Notes: a model not told the origin generated them from the letters alone. Numbered from the stretch's first letter, positions 1-11,150 are shown. The stretch is 64,000 nucleotides of DNA from Astrocystis sublimbata (GCA_022453515.1 JAJNNY010000031.1:248001-312000), one strand, 5' to 3'. Made by a program: numbers and translations.

Positions 1-1087
1 ATCGACGACGTGTGATAGGTTTGCGCGAGCGCCCTCTAGCACCACTTTAGGGCGCGTTGTCTTGGCGAGGTTGTCGCCAGTTGGATCACCACCTGCACGC
101 TACGGGTAGCGGGAGAATGAATCTGCATGTGCTGATGGGTCCTAGCCGCCACATTCTTCGCCCTCGCTTGGGTTTCCTTGCATACGATTCGCGAGTGTTG
201 AACGTTGGCGTCGAGGCAATTGCTGACAGGCCTCAAATCTGGGTTTACCTATTGGGCGTTGATAGTGCTCGGCGTAATACCCAACCAGCTGAAATGTAGA
301 TTGAGGAAGGTGGTTGCTTGCCAAAAGTACAAACATCAAATCACGAGGTGCGCCTTCTTGCGGCACGTACTGTAATTCCGACACCATTACCGCGAGGCAG
401 GACCACAGGACCCGTGGCTGGGAATTTAGGTACAGTTAGTAGGTAGCAGGTCGCCAATTTGTGGCAACGGCACGTAATTCTATGGCTGAGATTGGGTTAT
501 TTTCAACCTGAGCTCACGGCCCTTAATGGTCTACAGCTTTGCCAATTTTAAATGTGAAGCAACTGCAGAAAATGTGACATTGCGGCAGCATGTGATTTTT
601 AATACGGAATTGATCGATTAAGATATGGCATTGTTCAAAGATGCAACTTTAGGTGGTAGTACGAGAAAGCAGATTGAGGAGACAAGAAAAAACACCTAAC
701 ACATATCCAGAGACATAAGGTATCATGTAGGTTATGGGAAGCTCTTTTGCCATATCATCCATAGGTTCTATAGGTTCTTCGCTATTCGAAGGATGTCGTT
801 TGCTGCCACCTCGAAGCTCATAAGTCCTAATGGCTGACTGATTAACCCAATGAAACTCTCATGCCAAAAAAACAAGTCTCGTGGGATCTGCGAATGGCTG
901 TGTATGTTTGCTCTCTCATCCCTCATCTTGATACTATGTATTCATCTCAAGGTCGCTGACCATCCTCCCCCGTGTAACTTTTCCTTTTCCCTAAAAGCAA
1001 ACCCGTGACGCCTTATCGACAGTCTATATGCGACCATGCTTCTAGAGGGAAATGTCCGTGGCTTCGTTTCGCGTGACCGTCGTGATT
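1..1087. other. No gene recognised at left edge
   Basis: Open frames of 60-81 codons near positions 36-387 overlap on both strands and match no family I know. The rest is AT-leaning non-coding sequence that includes the 3' flank of the HYPK-like gene, whose stop is at 1088. Confidence 0.5.
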
Positions 1088-1568
1088 CTAAACCGCTATA
1101 TACGCTCTCATGGCACGCACCGCATCTCCGTCGTGCGCCTTAAGCAACTCGGTGGCTTTTGCTTTCGTCAATTCGAGCTCGTCGACCTATCAAGACACAG
1201 AAAGAGACAGTCATTAGCCACTGCTGCTTGGTTTCCCTTCCGTGATGCTTGAAGGTAAGGCAAACATAGGGAGATTATGAGAAGACAGGGGAAGGGAGGA
1301 GAGAAGGAAAGCTCACAAGCAGCGCAACATCAGCGGCATCCACCTTGACCTTCTTAACCTCTTTCTTAGCTGCCGCGGGCGCTGCGCTAAGCTTGTTGAC
1401 GGCAGCGGCATCGACCTCGGCGGTCACGGCTCCGTCCCCGTTCGAGTCCATGCTCGCCAATGCTGCGGCGGCCTTGCGGTCCTCGGCCGACTTGGCCTGG
1501 GTCACCTCCTCCTCGACATCGGCGCCCGTCGCGCCCTCGTTCACGGTGCGGGGTTGCGGCTCGGCCAT
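1088..1568 (-). CDS. HYPK-like UBA-domain protein, NatA/ribosome-associated
   Basis: Two exons, 1317-1568 and 1088-1186 (complement), joined in phase 0 across a GTGAGC...TAG intron, give 116 aa. The N-terminal half is low-complexity, Ala/Lys-rich and acidic. The C-terminus (about residues 80-116) reads VDAADVALLVDELELTKAKA and continues into a KATELLKAHDGDAVRAMRAY-type helix, the UBA-like domain of the HYPK family. HYPK proteins bind the NatA N-terminal acetyltransferase complex, modulate it and act near nascent chains on the ribosome; the Chaetomium thermophilum homologue is well studied. The intron falls inside the UBA-like domain, so either exon alone would look like nothing. The gene is divergent from the DAHP synthase, with about 720 bp between the two start codons. 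The ATG at 1568 is the first in frame. The call rests on the spliced C-terminus. Confidence 0.85.
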
Positions 1569-2291
1569 CGTGTCAGGTATGAATAGGATTGGAGATTGTG
1601 GCGTAAAGGTATAGTCGATAGAAGGTAATAGCCGACAGAAGTAATGACTGGTACTAGTAGCTAGCTGTTCGTTTATGGTATCTTGATGTCTGCGTTAAGT
1701 AGAAGCTAAGGTCCCTTGAGTAGCACCTAAATAAATGTGGTAGCTTCAGTGTTTGGCGGGCGGCAAGAAGGTGGGGGGTGCCTTGGTGGGGGCTTAAATA
1801 CGTGCTCTTCGTACAAGTACTACAACGTGCAACAATGCAATATCTCTGTTCGTCGGCAGAACAAACACAAATAACATGAATGAAGGCAATACTAATCTCC
1901 GATATCAATTTTGCCGCTCAATGTGTCCACCTGGCGGGGAGAGAACAGGGAACGGAAGATCATCAGCACTGAAGCTCTCCGAATACGGTAAGCTTAGTGT
2001 AGTCCAGCTGAGAAAAAGCAGTCGTCCCTCAACTCAGATGTACTCCAGTGTTAGCTGAGTCACCTACTAGTTCAACCTTTTAATTTGTGACTCCTAAATC
2101 TGTCGTTGAAGCTTGAAGTATAAATATATCGACTTATACCTCCCATACACCTAGATTTAGAACCCAATCACCCCCTCCGATTCACCTGTAACAACACTTT
2201 CTAGGGTATCGCAACCATCCCGAGCTATACCTACCAAGCTACAAAAGTAGGAGGGGCAATCCGGAAAATCGGTGTATGAGAAAGGCACATC

Positions 2292-3934
2292 ATGGCGACC
2301 TCAACCGAGTCTACAAATAATCATAATGGCAGCGGTGACTGGACACCCTCGTCCTGGCGCACCAAGCCCATCAAGCAATGCCCAGACTACCCGGACCAAG
2401 CGGCTCTGCAAAAGGCCACGGGGGAGCTCAGCCGGCTACCCCCCATCGTACACCCTCACGAGATCGAGAAGCTGAAGCAGTCGCTGCGAGACGTCGCGCG
2501 CGGCGAGGCCTTCCTGCTCCAAGGAGGCGACTGCGCCGAGCTGTTCGACTACTGCCGCCAGGATGCCATTGAGTCCAAGATCAAGCTCCTCCTACAGATG
2601 AGTCTGGTGCTGATCTGGGGCGCCGACAAGCGCGTTGTGCGCATCGGCCGCATGGCCGGACAGTATGCGAAGCCACGCTCTAGCCCAACTGAGATTGTCG
2701 ACGGGAAGGAGGTGCCTTCATTCCGTGGTGATATCTTGAATGGCTACCATCTTGAGGATAGAGAGCTGGATCCGCAGAGATTGGTCAAGTGAGTTCTGCC
2801 TCTCACTCACTCATCTTCATTCTCACTTTCAATTTCAATCTCACTCATTCCATCACCACCAACAACCCTTTCCCTTAACTATTCGCACTCTCATCTTTTG
2901 AGCTGTTCACTCACGCATTCTTATACCGGCACATTGTATCAATGTGTATAGAGTCATTACATAAACTAACAAGATGCAGGGCATACAACCACTCAGCCGC
3001 AACTCTCAACTACGTGCGCGCCGCCATCGCAGCAGGCATAGCCGATCTCCATCGGCCCCTAAACTGGAGTCTAGGCCACGTGCAGGATCCCGAGCTGAAG
3101 GCCAAATACACTGCAGCAGTCCAGTTTCTGCAAGACATGATCCGCTTCATGCACACGATCGGCGCAGACCAAAACTCCAAGCTCGACACCATCGACCTGT
3201 ACTCCAGTCACGAGGGCCTCCTTCTCGAGTACGAGGAGAACCTAACCCGTCTGATGGACGTGCCCCCTACGGCAGATGCGCCGAGCCAGGCCAAACCGGC
3301 ACAGCAGTCCACCGACAACAGCGCGCCGCGGCAGCAGTACTACAACACGTCGGCGCACTTCCTCTGGATCGGCGACCGCACGCGCCAGATCGACGGTGCG
3401 CACGTCGAGTTCTTCCGCGGCATCGCCAACCCGATCGGCATCAAAGTCGGACCCACGACGCCGGTATCGGACCTCCTCGAGCTCCTGCGGACGCTAAACC
3501 CGTCCGTCGAAGTCGGCAAGATCACGCTGATCACCCGCTACGGCGCCGGAAGGGTGGCCGACCTCCTACCCTCGCACATCCGCGCAGTGGAGGGGAGCGA
3601 GTACAAGGGTGCCGTGATCTGGCAGTGCGACCCCATGCACGGCAACACGCGGAGCACGGGCACGGGCATCAAGACGCGGCGCTTCGACGACGTCTTCTCG
3701 GAGCTGCGGGAGACGCTGCGCATCCACAAGGAGGAGGGCAGCTATCTCGGCGGCGTCCACCTCGAACTCACCGGCGACGCTGTCACGGAGTGTATGGGCG
3801 GCAGCGAGGGCCTGGATGAGGATGACCTGTCGACCAACTACACGAGTTTCTGTGACCCACGTCTCAATGAGAGGCAGGCTCTCGAGCTGACATTCCTTAT
3901 TGCTGATAGTTTCAGGAAGGAGAGGGCTCTGTAG
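2292..3934 (+). CDS. Class II 3-deoxy-7-phosphoheptulonate (DAHP) synthase
   Basis: Exons 2292-2788 and 2980-3934 flank a 191-bp intron (GTGAGT donor, CTAAC branch site, CAG acceptor) and give 483 aa, normal for the class II (plant/microbial AroG-II) family. The enzyme condenses phosphoenolpyruvate with erythrose 4-phosphate, the first step of the shikimate pathway. Visible family motifs are GEAFLLQGGDCAE near residue 75, GRMAGQYAKPRS near 120, HFLWIGDRTRQIDGAHVEF, NPIGIKVGPT, WQCDPMHGNT and a C-terminal TNYTSFCDPRLN. The splice restores KAYNHSAATLNYVRA across the junction. In Neurospora the class II enzyme is the Trp-sensitive isozyme (aro-8); whether this one is Trp-regulated cannot be read from sequence. 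Translation starts at the first ATG of the frame. Confidence 0.96.
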
Positions 3935-4344
3935 TGGTTTGTCTCTGATATTGGGTCGGAACTACGAGAAAAAAAAAAGGGAAAAGGAAAAGGATAGCGG
4001 GGTCTGTTATCTGTCACATTGTACCAAACGATATAAATAGCGGCTATTCAAAGCACATGTCAATCAATACACTACTAGCGTTTGAAATATAATCAGTGCA
4101 TTTGTTATGTATTGACATAAAACTATTGAAGCTACTAATTGTATTGGTCTGTCTGATTGACAAAACGGCTCATGTTGCTTCATAATCCAGCAACCCCATT
4201 GTCATGCATTTCATGCCTTCAAAGGGTGTATGTAGTCCGTAGTAAGGGGATGTGGTCGTATAGGGGTATCTCGTAGGTATTGTAATGACATCGTGCAACT
4301 CCATCTGCCAGCGCATGCGGTCCGCATCTCAATAAATCTGATAT
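3935..4344. other. Convergent 3' flank of DAHPS and the Gly-rich gene
   Basis: This holds the 3' ends of two convergent genes, with a purine-rich A/G stretch near 3968-3995. I see no coding signal or structured RNA. Confidence 0.5.
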
Positions 4345-4617
4345 TTAAGACGACTTCCACTGGCCAGCGTTCTCGACGCCCTTCGAGACGCCATCGGCAC
4401 CGTTCTGGATACCAGACCCAACGCTACCAATCGCGTCGCCGACGGGCTTGCCGGTAGACCCTGTGGCGCTCGTTATGGTGTCTCCGAGGCCTCGGCCAGC
4501 AGCGCCGGTGATGTTGCCGGCTGTGCGTCCTACGCCTCCGACGGCGTTGCCGAGTGTGCTAGTGACGAACTTGGCGGCGCCAGTGACGCCCTTGTCGTTG
4601 TTGTTCTCGAGAGGCAT
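4345..4617 (-). CDS. Small Gly/Ala/Thr-rich repetitive protein, probably stress- or conidium-related
   Basis: A single exon encodes 90 aa with no Cys and almost no bulky hydrophobics. It is built from imperfect 11-15-residue units ending in Gly, such as GNAVGGVGRTAGNITGAAG, GLGDTITSATGSTG and GDAIGSVGSGIQNGADG. This amphipathic, LEA/hydrophilin-like pattern is shared by a class of small fungal proteins induced in stress or stationary phase. I recognise the composition rather than a named family, so the function is inference. A TATA-like TATTTAAA lies on the minus strand about 80 bp upstream. Confidence 0.7.
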   Translation of the reverse strand: MPLENNNDKGVTGAAKFVTSTLGNAVGGVGRTAGNITGAAGRGLGDTITSATGSTGKPVGDAIGSVGSGIQNGADGVSKGVENAGQWKSS

Positions 4618-5274
4618 GATGACTTTTGGAGGTTGGTGTTCGTGATGAGATGCTTGTTTTGTTGGAGTATCCTGATGATTTGATGTGGCGGTGGATGACT
4701 TTTAAATAAGCGGTTTCTGATGATTATCGAGTGCAATTGAGTGGTTCTGGCCTGTCGAGTGGACGTGACTTTATATGGTTTTCGATATGGTTGAGTGAGA
4801 CTGTGACGTCATAGGCTTACATTCCACGCGCAACGCATGGACGCTCTGGACGTCACTGCCACGTGGGGATTGCCCGTATCCACCTGCATGCACAGAGGTA
4901 CGCAGATCCGAACACCGGGGATCGGGCTATGCAAGCCTCATACCTATTGTTGGTCAACATTCCAAGGATCCAATAAATCCTTTATTTTCTCCGGTCGATA
5001 CAATCGCTTGTTGGTTTGGTCCTGCATCCAGTATGACACACTTGACACGATTTGATTACCCGGTAGTCTCAAATATTTTGGTTGTGCATAATCAGCTTCG
5101 TCATTTCATTACACGGTCGAAGATCGATCTAAGCCTAAGTCCAGCTGGCTTCATCCAAAATAGTTGCTCAACAGCCTATCTACTGTGAGAATAGGGACAT
5201 GTTCATAGGGCCTTATATGAGGCTTTACAGCCCGTGTATACTGATCTTCACCGATGCGCTTCGCTAGGCACCAT
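4618..5274. promoter_or_regulatory. Upstream region of the Gly-rich gene; no gene seen
   Basis: Intergenic DNA between the Gly-rich gene promoter and the 3' end of the BBE-like gene. It contains no supported reading frame. The minus-strand TATTTAAA at about 4699-4706 is a plausible TATA element. Confidence 0.4.
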
Positions 5275-7527
5275 CTAGAATCCGCCTTCGCTCCCGACAC
5301 ACATTGGGCAGTTGATCACTCTGTCGGGGTCAACACTGTCCTTGATCTTCAGAAGTCTCGCATAGTTCGACCCGAAAAAGTCCTGCTGCCAATTGGTGCT
5401 CTCGTACTGCTCGTTATAGTACTGAGCTGCGCCAAAGGCCGAGGTGAGGTTTCGCCCGGCATCGGCTGATGTGGCGTTTTGTGTAGCCGTTGTGCCACTC
5501 CAAGGGCCAGATACGCTTTAAACTTGTTAACTGGTTTTCTGTCCGCTAGTGTGGTTCTTGGGTAGGTGCAGAGAAACTTACGGGACATCAACAAAGGCGA
5601 AAGCATTACGCCAGTCTGGATGTACCGAAGTCTAGATGCCAGCCAGGTTAGTGCATCGTTTGGGTCAATTTGAAGCAGGCTTCGAGGCCACTTACAGCAT
5701 CGCCAGCAATATTTGTAACCTCGTTCCCGCAATCTGAGGTGTATCAGCCTCCATCCTTATTCGCGAAGTCAAGGTTCGGCTTACTGTTTTGCCAGATAAA
5801 CGGGACATCGGCAGGGAGTGCAAGAATGGCGTCCGTGATCAACTGTTTCGTATCCTTGTGGTGGATGGCATCGTAAGAGACTATTCGGCTTTGATCTTGC
5901 AGATTGATACCAAGTCTGAAGGCCGGCTCAGCAATCGGCGACACAACTCGCCGGTAGGCATCATTCCATGATGCAGGACCAGTGAACTGAGCTGCCTCGA
6001 TTGCAGGAGTGCAGCCTTGTATACCCACCGTTGACTGAACTTCTGCAAGAGTCTGATCAGGCGTTTTCACATCTGTTTGATTCTGGTAGGGAACAATGGT
6101 GACTAGGGCGACGCCGAGCTGAGCACCGTTGGCCTCCCAAACGCCCTAGATGAAGTGACATGTTAGCATCCGCACACAGCTGATTTGGCATTCGGCTTCA
6201 CACAAGACAAAAATACTCACAAAATGTCCATCGTTACGCCGACGTACTGCGTCGTTCACCAGCATGTCGATGAGTCTGCTGTAGGACTCGAAGTCTTTAC
6301 AGCCAACTTGGCCAGTTACTGTGTTGACTGCAGCTAGGGCAGGGTGCGCCTTTAACCAGATGCGAGTGGTAACCCCGAAGCACCTAACCGACCAATTTAG
6401 TTGACATCTCCCGAGATTATTTCGCGATGCTGTGATTTAACTTTCCACCACCTCCTCGGAGCGCCCAGAATAGGTCGCTGTTTTGACACTTGTTCGCAAT
6501 CTTCACTTTGGCATCAGCAGTGACGAGTTCGACTTGCAAAAGATCTTGGAAAGTTTTAGCATATCAACAATCTCGAATAAGACAAAAAACTTACTGTCGA
6601 CGCCCATACCAAAGATAGGAACCAGAGCCCCTAAAGCAGCGTTAGCTATGAAAGCAAGAACAGACCTGGGATGATCTCACCAAGGCCTCCACTCAGGATA
6701 TACCCCCCAGCGACACCAACAGTATTGGCATAACCGCCAATTGTGACCTTTCCGTTCGCCGCGCCCCAGTTGTAGATTTCCTCAACGTTGACCCCAGATC
6801 CAGCGGATACAACATCATCGCCGTCGGTGTTCTTGCAGCCGTCTGGGACGAAAGAAGTGATGTTCTCAATACTGGTGAGATGACGCGTCCATATTGACAA
6901 GGATCCGGCACCAGACGATCGCCCGCTATAATCATGGCCGCTCTGTAGAGCACTGCGTCAGTTCGGCAGCTCTAAAAGTAGTCTCGATACCCCCTTACAT
7001 TCTTGATACGAAGACGCAAGTTGTACTTTGCTGCGAACCTGACTGATGTCATGATTTGATTTGTGTTTGTCGCATTGACAACATACGAAGGCATGTTGCC
7101 GAGAGTGCATTCCGAATCAATCGCTGCAGGTGCCGATCCATCTTCGGTGGGATCTGGGACTGGACAACCAATCCCCGATATCTGCTCGAAGTTGGTATAC
7201 ATGACACCAGCTACATATCGAATCAGTACACTTTTTCTCCTGAAGCCTCTCGCTGTTTGGCTCACCTGGCAGTTTTAGTCTGTAGTCACTATCACCCTTG
7301 ATTTTTGCAAGTCTTTTGCACTCATCGGCGTCATATGTAGCCTTATAGCAAGCGGCTCCGTACGGCACAGCCTTGATGAGAGCACCGTACACAGTTGCGT
7401 TGAAGGTGCTTAATGTCGCATCATCGGGGAAACATGACTCTCCTGAAAGACAGTATGGCGCTGCAGCCTGCGTAACAGGCAGCATCAACGCCACTGCGCA
7501 GGCCAACTTGAGTGCGTGAGGTCTCAT
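5275..7527 (-). CDS. Secreted BBE-like FAD-linked oxidase, 10 exons
   Basis: Complement exons 7266-7527, 6999-7210, 6681-6942, 6595-6630, 6442-6544, 6221-6383, 5785-6145, 5696-5733, 5582-5631 and 5275-5515 sum to 1728 nt (575 aa) with all phases closing. A signal peptide (MRPHALKLACAVALMLP...QAAA) leads a PCMH-type FAD domain of the berberine-bridge-enzyme family. The FAD-anchoring His is His161 in SGHDYSGRSSGAG. The loop TIGGYANTVGVAGG (225-238) has Ala230 where bicovalent BBE enzymes have the second, cysteinyl FAD link. The C-terminal BBE motif spans NYARLLKIKDSVDPDRVINC. Such enzymes oxidise sugars, alcohols or secondary metabolites with O2; the substrate is unknown. Three exons are only 36, 38 and 50 nt, so automated models may be wrong here. 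No partner genes of a cluster are adjacent. Confidence 0.9.
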
Positions 7528-8130
7528 GTTGATCGTCCGGGCTAAGAAATGACAAAAGTCGAAAATCTGGGACAAGAGACGAGAAATACATGACAGATCC
7601 CCACCTATTTATACATACCCAGTCCGTCATCTATTTCTCGTGTCCCCTGGGACGAGAGACGCACGCAAGTGAAGAGTTAAAAATCGCAACCGTGGTGGAC
7701 CAATACACGACCCCTGTTCTCAAGGTATCATGGCTTTAAATCCGAGGATTCCCAGCGGCTGCTGATCAAACACGATAACGACCACTTGGGTCTTAATACT
7801 AGCTTTTATAGCGCATCCTCCCAAGTAAGGCCGTATCGCAATCTTGCCATGCCGCATAGGAAGCAAACGCAATAAGATTAAAGGCACTCCTTGGTGTAAC
7901 CTACTCGGCCGAGGTCTCGCTGACAGCAGAGAGATTGGATTTTGATGACTAAGGAGATCTGATATACTTTGCAGGGTCCCTACCCAACCAGGTTATATCG
8001 CTTCGTCCAACTGCATACGAGTATGTACCTACATACCGGGTACTGTAACTGGAAACCTATAATCTATAATTTTATGTATAGTTTTATATTATGCCAAATG
8101 CCACCTGCAACCATGCAACGGAGTGGGTGA
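7528..8130. promoter_or_regulatory. Promoter side of the BBE-like gene, grading into the repeat island
   Basis: This region lies upstream of the BBE-like start codon. It becomes AT-rich from about 8040 toward the transposon island. No coding frame is supported. Confidence 0.4.
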
Positions 8131-8220
8131 CGAGGCCGTATTAAAGAAAGTGAGCCGGGTACTAGCAGGGAGTGCTAGTTCAAGCTTACAATAACCGGCT
8201 CATTTTTTAACACAGCCTCG
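8131..8220. mobile_element. 90-bp MITE-like palindromic insertion
   Basis: The ends form imperfect terminal inverted repeats of about 28 bp. The left starts CGAGGCCGTATTAAAG and the right, reversed, starts CGAGGCTGTGTTAAA; both end at TGAGCCGG. Inside is a second, perfect inverted repeat, ACTAGCA/TGCTAGT, around a 5-nt loop. The direct repeat GGTGA flanks it on both sides (8126-8130 and 8221-8225), as expected for a target-site duplication. It has no coding capacity. The parent transposon family is not identifiable from this piece. Confidence 0.6.
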
Positions 8221-8269
8221 GGTGACTCTGAAGGTGAAGGATACGGTACGAAGATAGCTCGTGTATAGA

Positions 8270-8459
8270 GTTAGGCTCGCAAATCACTTCGTAGGACCTT
8301 ATAGACTAACTCAAGGTAAGAGTTAATTGTCTTATACTGGAATTCCCGAAGGGCTCGCTTTGTGAGCATAGTATTCATAGTTTCAGAAGTAAGGTCTTCA
8401 GCCTCTTTCCTAAGGTCCTCAATACTTTCGCTATAGAACATCTTTTCGTTAAAGCGCAC
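8270..8459 (-). pseudogene. Unidentified 60-codon frame in the repeat flank
   Basis: The open frame is rich in Glu, Lys and Leu (for example FNEKMFYSESIEDLRKEAED) and looks more protein-like than its surroundings. It lies between the MITE-like insertion and the Copia relic on the same strand as both transposons. It could be the tail of a retroelement polyprotein or of a lost host gene. I do not recognise it. Confidence 0.3.
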
Positions 8460-8639
8460 AGCGCGAGTGTATTCGATGCCTTATTTAGCGGGCTCTATAT
8501 CCTATATACATTAATACCCGACTAGGTAACCGATCTATGCCTTCGGATCAAGTCGACTGAGTTGAGTTGGGCGCTAGAGTCCATAGCATATACCTTGCAC
8601 CCATGCGCTTTTAAGTGAGCTTGCTTTGGTTTTCTGTCT

Positions 8640-8715
8640 CAACCTCAAATTAGCCCAACTCTCACCATGACGTGTTTGAATCGTCCATATGGGGATTCGT
8701 TCAGCCGCCCCATTC
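8640..8715 (-). pseudogene. Copia-type integrase relic, distal fragment
   Basis: Read on the minus strand directly after the duplicated CATTC, the frame continues the integrase fragment at 16024-16429. The junction gives TQGQN then GAAER, the NT(Q)xQNGxAER signature of Ty1/copia integrases. A degraded IQT...ANL segment follows. The 7.3-kb gypsy element separates the two halves. The gene is long dead: truncated and containing stops. Confidence 0.65.
8711..8715. repeat. Target-site duplication CATTC, left copy
   Basis: CATTC immediately precedes the TG of the left LTR and recurs at 16019-16023 directly after the CA of the right LTR. Removing the element and one copy restores the Copia reading frame. 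Confidence 0.85.
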
Positions 8716-9046
8716 TGTAACAAGGGCTAGATTTCTAGGGCTTGGAATAGGCTTCGATTCAGCTAATAATTCTCTAGGGCACAAAAGGGTCCATGTCCTC
8801 CTAAAGCCTCTACTCTAGGCTGGAGGAATCCCTTCTATTTATGCTCCTTCTGGCAGCCCTTAAGGCCGGCTTCGGACCTTCCTCGGGTCTGCGGCAACGC
8901 CTCACTTATGCCTGTTGGTTGTCGCTTATATACGGAGGTCCTTATAACCTTCTAGATCTGTAGCTCTGATCTAATTATTTACATATTTAGAGGTTTAGGG
9001 CGCGTAGGCTTCCTATTTAGGTAGCCCAGAAATAACCCGTATAATA
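8716..9046 (-). repeat. 3' LTR (left copy)
   Basis: 331 bp, beginning TGTAACAAGGG. It ends in ATAATA where the other LTR ends TGTGACA, as expected from CA-to-TA mutation. Against the right LTR I count about 29 differences, all transitions, with no indels. The outer 200 bp looks ancestral; the inner 130 bp is AT-converted. Confidence 0.92.
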
Positions 9047-9066
9047 CCATCTCTCTTCTTTTTAAA
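9047..9066 (-). other. Polypurine tract
   Basis: On the minus strand, an all-purine run (AAAAAGAAGAGAGA then TGG) abuts the 3' LTR. This is the expected plus-strand primer position for a minus-oriented LTR element. Confidence 0.7.
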
Positions 9067-9139
9067 ACCCGTCCCGGGCGCTATATCGCTGTTACTCGAG
9101 GATTATAGGGCTTGTCCAGATACTATTATCGGAATTGTC

Positions 9140-9300
9140 TAACTATATCTTTTGCGAGGTCGCTGAGCAAATGGTTATAAGGTTCCTAAGTCCAGTCCTT
9201 CTTTTTGGGGTAGTCTTCCTACTTAATAAGGTATTTTATATTACTTTAGACTATTATAGAGTTAATAATCTTATTTATATAGTACTCCTCGGCTTCTATA
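9140..9300 (-). pseudogene. Chromodomain remnant at the Pol C-terminus
   Basis: Minus-strand translation gives IEAEEYY..KI..S, then KYLI, a stop, EDYP, KKDWT, a stop, and EPYNHL. This is the spacing of a chromodomain whose conserved tryptophans (V-K-W and T-W-E-P) are now TAG codons. Chromodomains of chromoviruses direct integration into marked heterochromatin. Confidence 0.7.
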
Positions 9301-9739
9301 GCGGGCGTGTCCTATAGAACCTGGTTAGGGTCAGGCGGTACCTACCTTTTTCTAACCCAATGTAGTTTTATAAAAGAAACGTAAAAAGAGTTATATATTT
9401 TCCAGCCCTTTAGTAGAACAAGTCTTACTATAGTAAGGGAGATAACCTTCTAAATCTAGAAAGGACTAAAAAGCTTACTATCGAATTTTTTAGCAGGACG
9501 TTTAGTCTTAATATGTTTAGCGTTTAGTATTACTAATTAATCTTTCTTATAAACGGGTAGCTCGAAACGTTATTTGTTAGCCCACTCCTTTATCCGTTAA
9601 CGGCTGATTTACAAGTACTCTTTAGCTTCTTCGTACACCTGGGTCATCCAATAAGCGTACAGGCGGCTACCTAGGTTCTTAGGTACTCCCGTCGGCGGAT
9701 TATATACTACAGGGTAGTAGCCGTAGTTAGCGTAAAAGG

Positions 9740-10300
9740 GAGTTATATATATGGAGGTAGAAGTGGAGTTATTATAGGCAAACTCCGTAGTAGGTAGTAA
9801 GTCCTCCCAGTTCGATATCTCATAATTTACAAAAGCACAGAGGTAAATCTTAAGGGTTTAATTTAGCCGTTCGGTTTGCCCGTCGGTCTATGGGTAAAAG
9901 GCTATACTTATATAGGGCTTAATACCTACCAGCTTAAGGAAGTCCTTCCATATATAAGCCGTAAATCTAAAGTCTCTATTAGAAATAATATCTAGGGGGG
10001 TACTATAATACTTCTAATGGGTTTTCGCAAAGATTTTTATTAGATCTTCGGTCTTTTTTTCCCCTACTTTAAAAGGCACAAAGTGTCCTATCTTAATAAA
10101 AGGGTTTACTATTACCTAAATAGAGTTGCATCTATTAAAAAGGGGGAGGTCTATAATAAAATCTATTACTACAGTGTTCCATAGTTTATAATAAAGCTCT
10201 ATAGGCTATAGGAATCCGTGTAAGGCGTGTCTAGGAGCCTTGTTATATTAGTATTCGAAGTATCCACTTACGAAGCTTCTTACGATCTTTTCTATACTGG
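9740..10300 (-). pseudogene. Integrase core remnant
   Basis: The minus strand reads VIDFIIDLP, SNRDFRF, W-K-D-F, G-I-K and finally TDGQTERLN. These are the D-D-E catalytic landmarks and the HPQTDGQTER signature of Ty3/gypsy integrase. Internal stops lie at former Gln/Trp codons. Confidence 0.8.
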
Positions 10301-10919
10301 GCTACTAAAAGTTACAGGTAATCAGCTTAAGGGTTTTATCTATACTTATATAACCAGCTATTAATATATCGTATTCCGATCTTATTACTTCTTTTTAAAG
10401 TTCCTCAGGTACCTATAATTGTTTTTTTCGGTATAGTATTCCGTTGTCTAAGGTTAGGTGTTTCCCTGTTTTCGTTATATAAGTATTATCCTCCCGAGGT
10501 TCTATATCTTGGAGCCCCAGAACATACTCTAGATCCTTTAGCCCTGCTTCCTTAACCTTCTGTATAAACTCTAGAGCCCATTTAGGTACGGTTAGACTGC
10601 ACAGTTATACAAAGGATAGTAGTACTACGGCTGAGTCCTTTGGTAATTCTGCCAGGAGACCTTTCGAATATAAAAAATGTTTCTCCTATAGAACCAACGT
10701 TATTAGCTAGTCCTTAGCTCCTCTTTTCTCAAGCCGATATTAGAGTAATTTTAACAAAATATCGGCTTTTTTATTTTGCCTACTAGAGTAGTAGTTAATA
10801 ATAAACTAGTAACTAGATAGTTATTAAGCCCACCAGGCTTATCGTTAATTTAGTACTTTAGCTATTATAAAATAGGCCAAGTTTTAATAGTTTAAAAAGA
10901 TTTTAATATAGTATTTAGC

Positions 10920-11150
10920 TCCCTTTAGGTACTATTGCTAACGATCTAAACTATTAATAATAGCGAGGAGTTCTTTATTATAGATCTTATAGTTTATTTC
11001 CGCTAGTATTAGCTTTCTAGAATAAAAAGCTACTAATTACAGCCTTCCGTCCTTGTTTTTTTGGGATATAACCGCTCCTAGGGCGAAGTTAAAAGCATCG
11101 GTTTCGATAAACATAGTTTCGTCTGGGTTAAAATGGACTAGGATGGGCAC
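10920..11150 (-). pseudogene. RNase H remnant
   Basis: The minus strand contains FIETDAFNFALGAVISQ followed by VAFYSRKL and NKELLAI. These correspond to the TDAS..GAVL.Q and E-L-L-A motifs of the gypsy RNase H domain. Confidence 0.8.

Noticed and set aside
2974..3819. Long 281-codon Arg/His-rich frame inside the DAHP synthase exon
   Set aside because: It is a shifted-frame shadow of a clearly conserved enzyme, with the Arg-rich composition typical of GC-rich coding DNA read out of frame.
9135..9317. 60-codon hydrophobic plus-strand frame in the repeat island
   Set aside because: It is the antisense of the chromodomain remnant; the minus strand carries the recognisable motifs.
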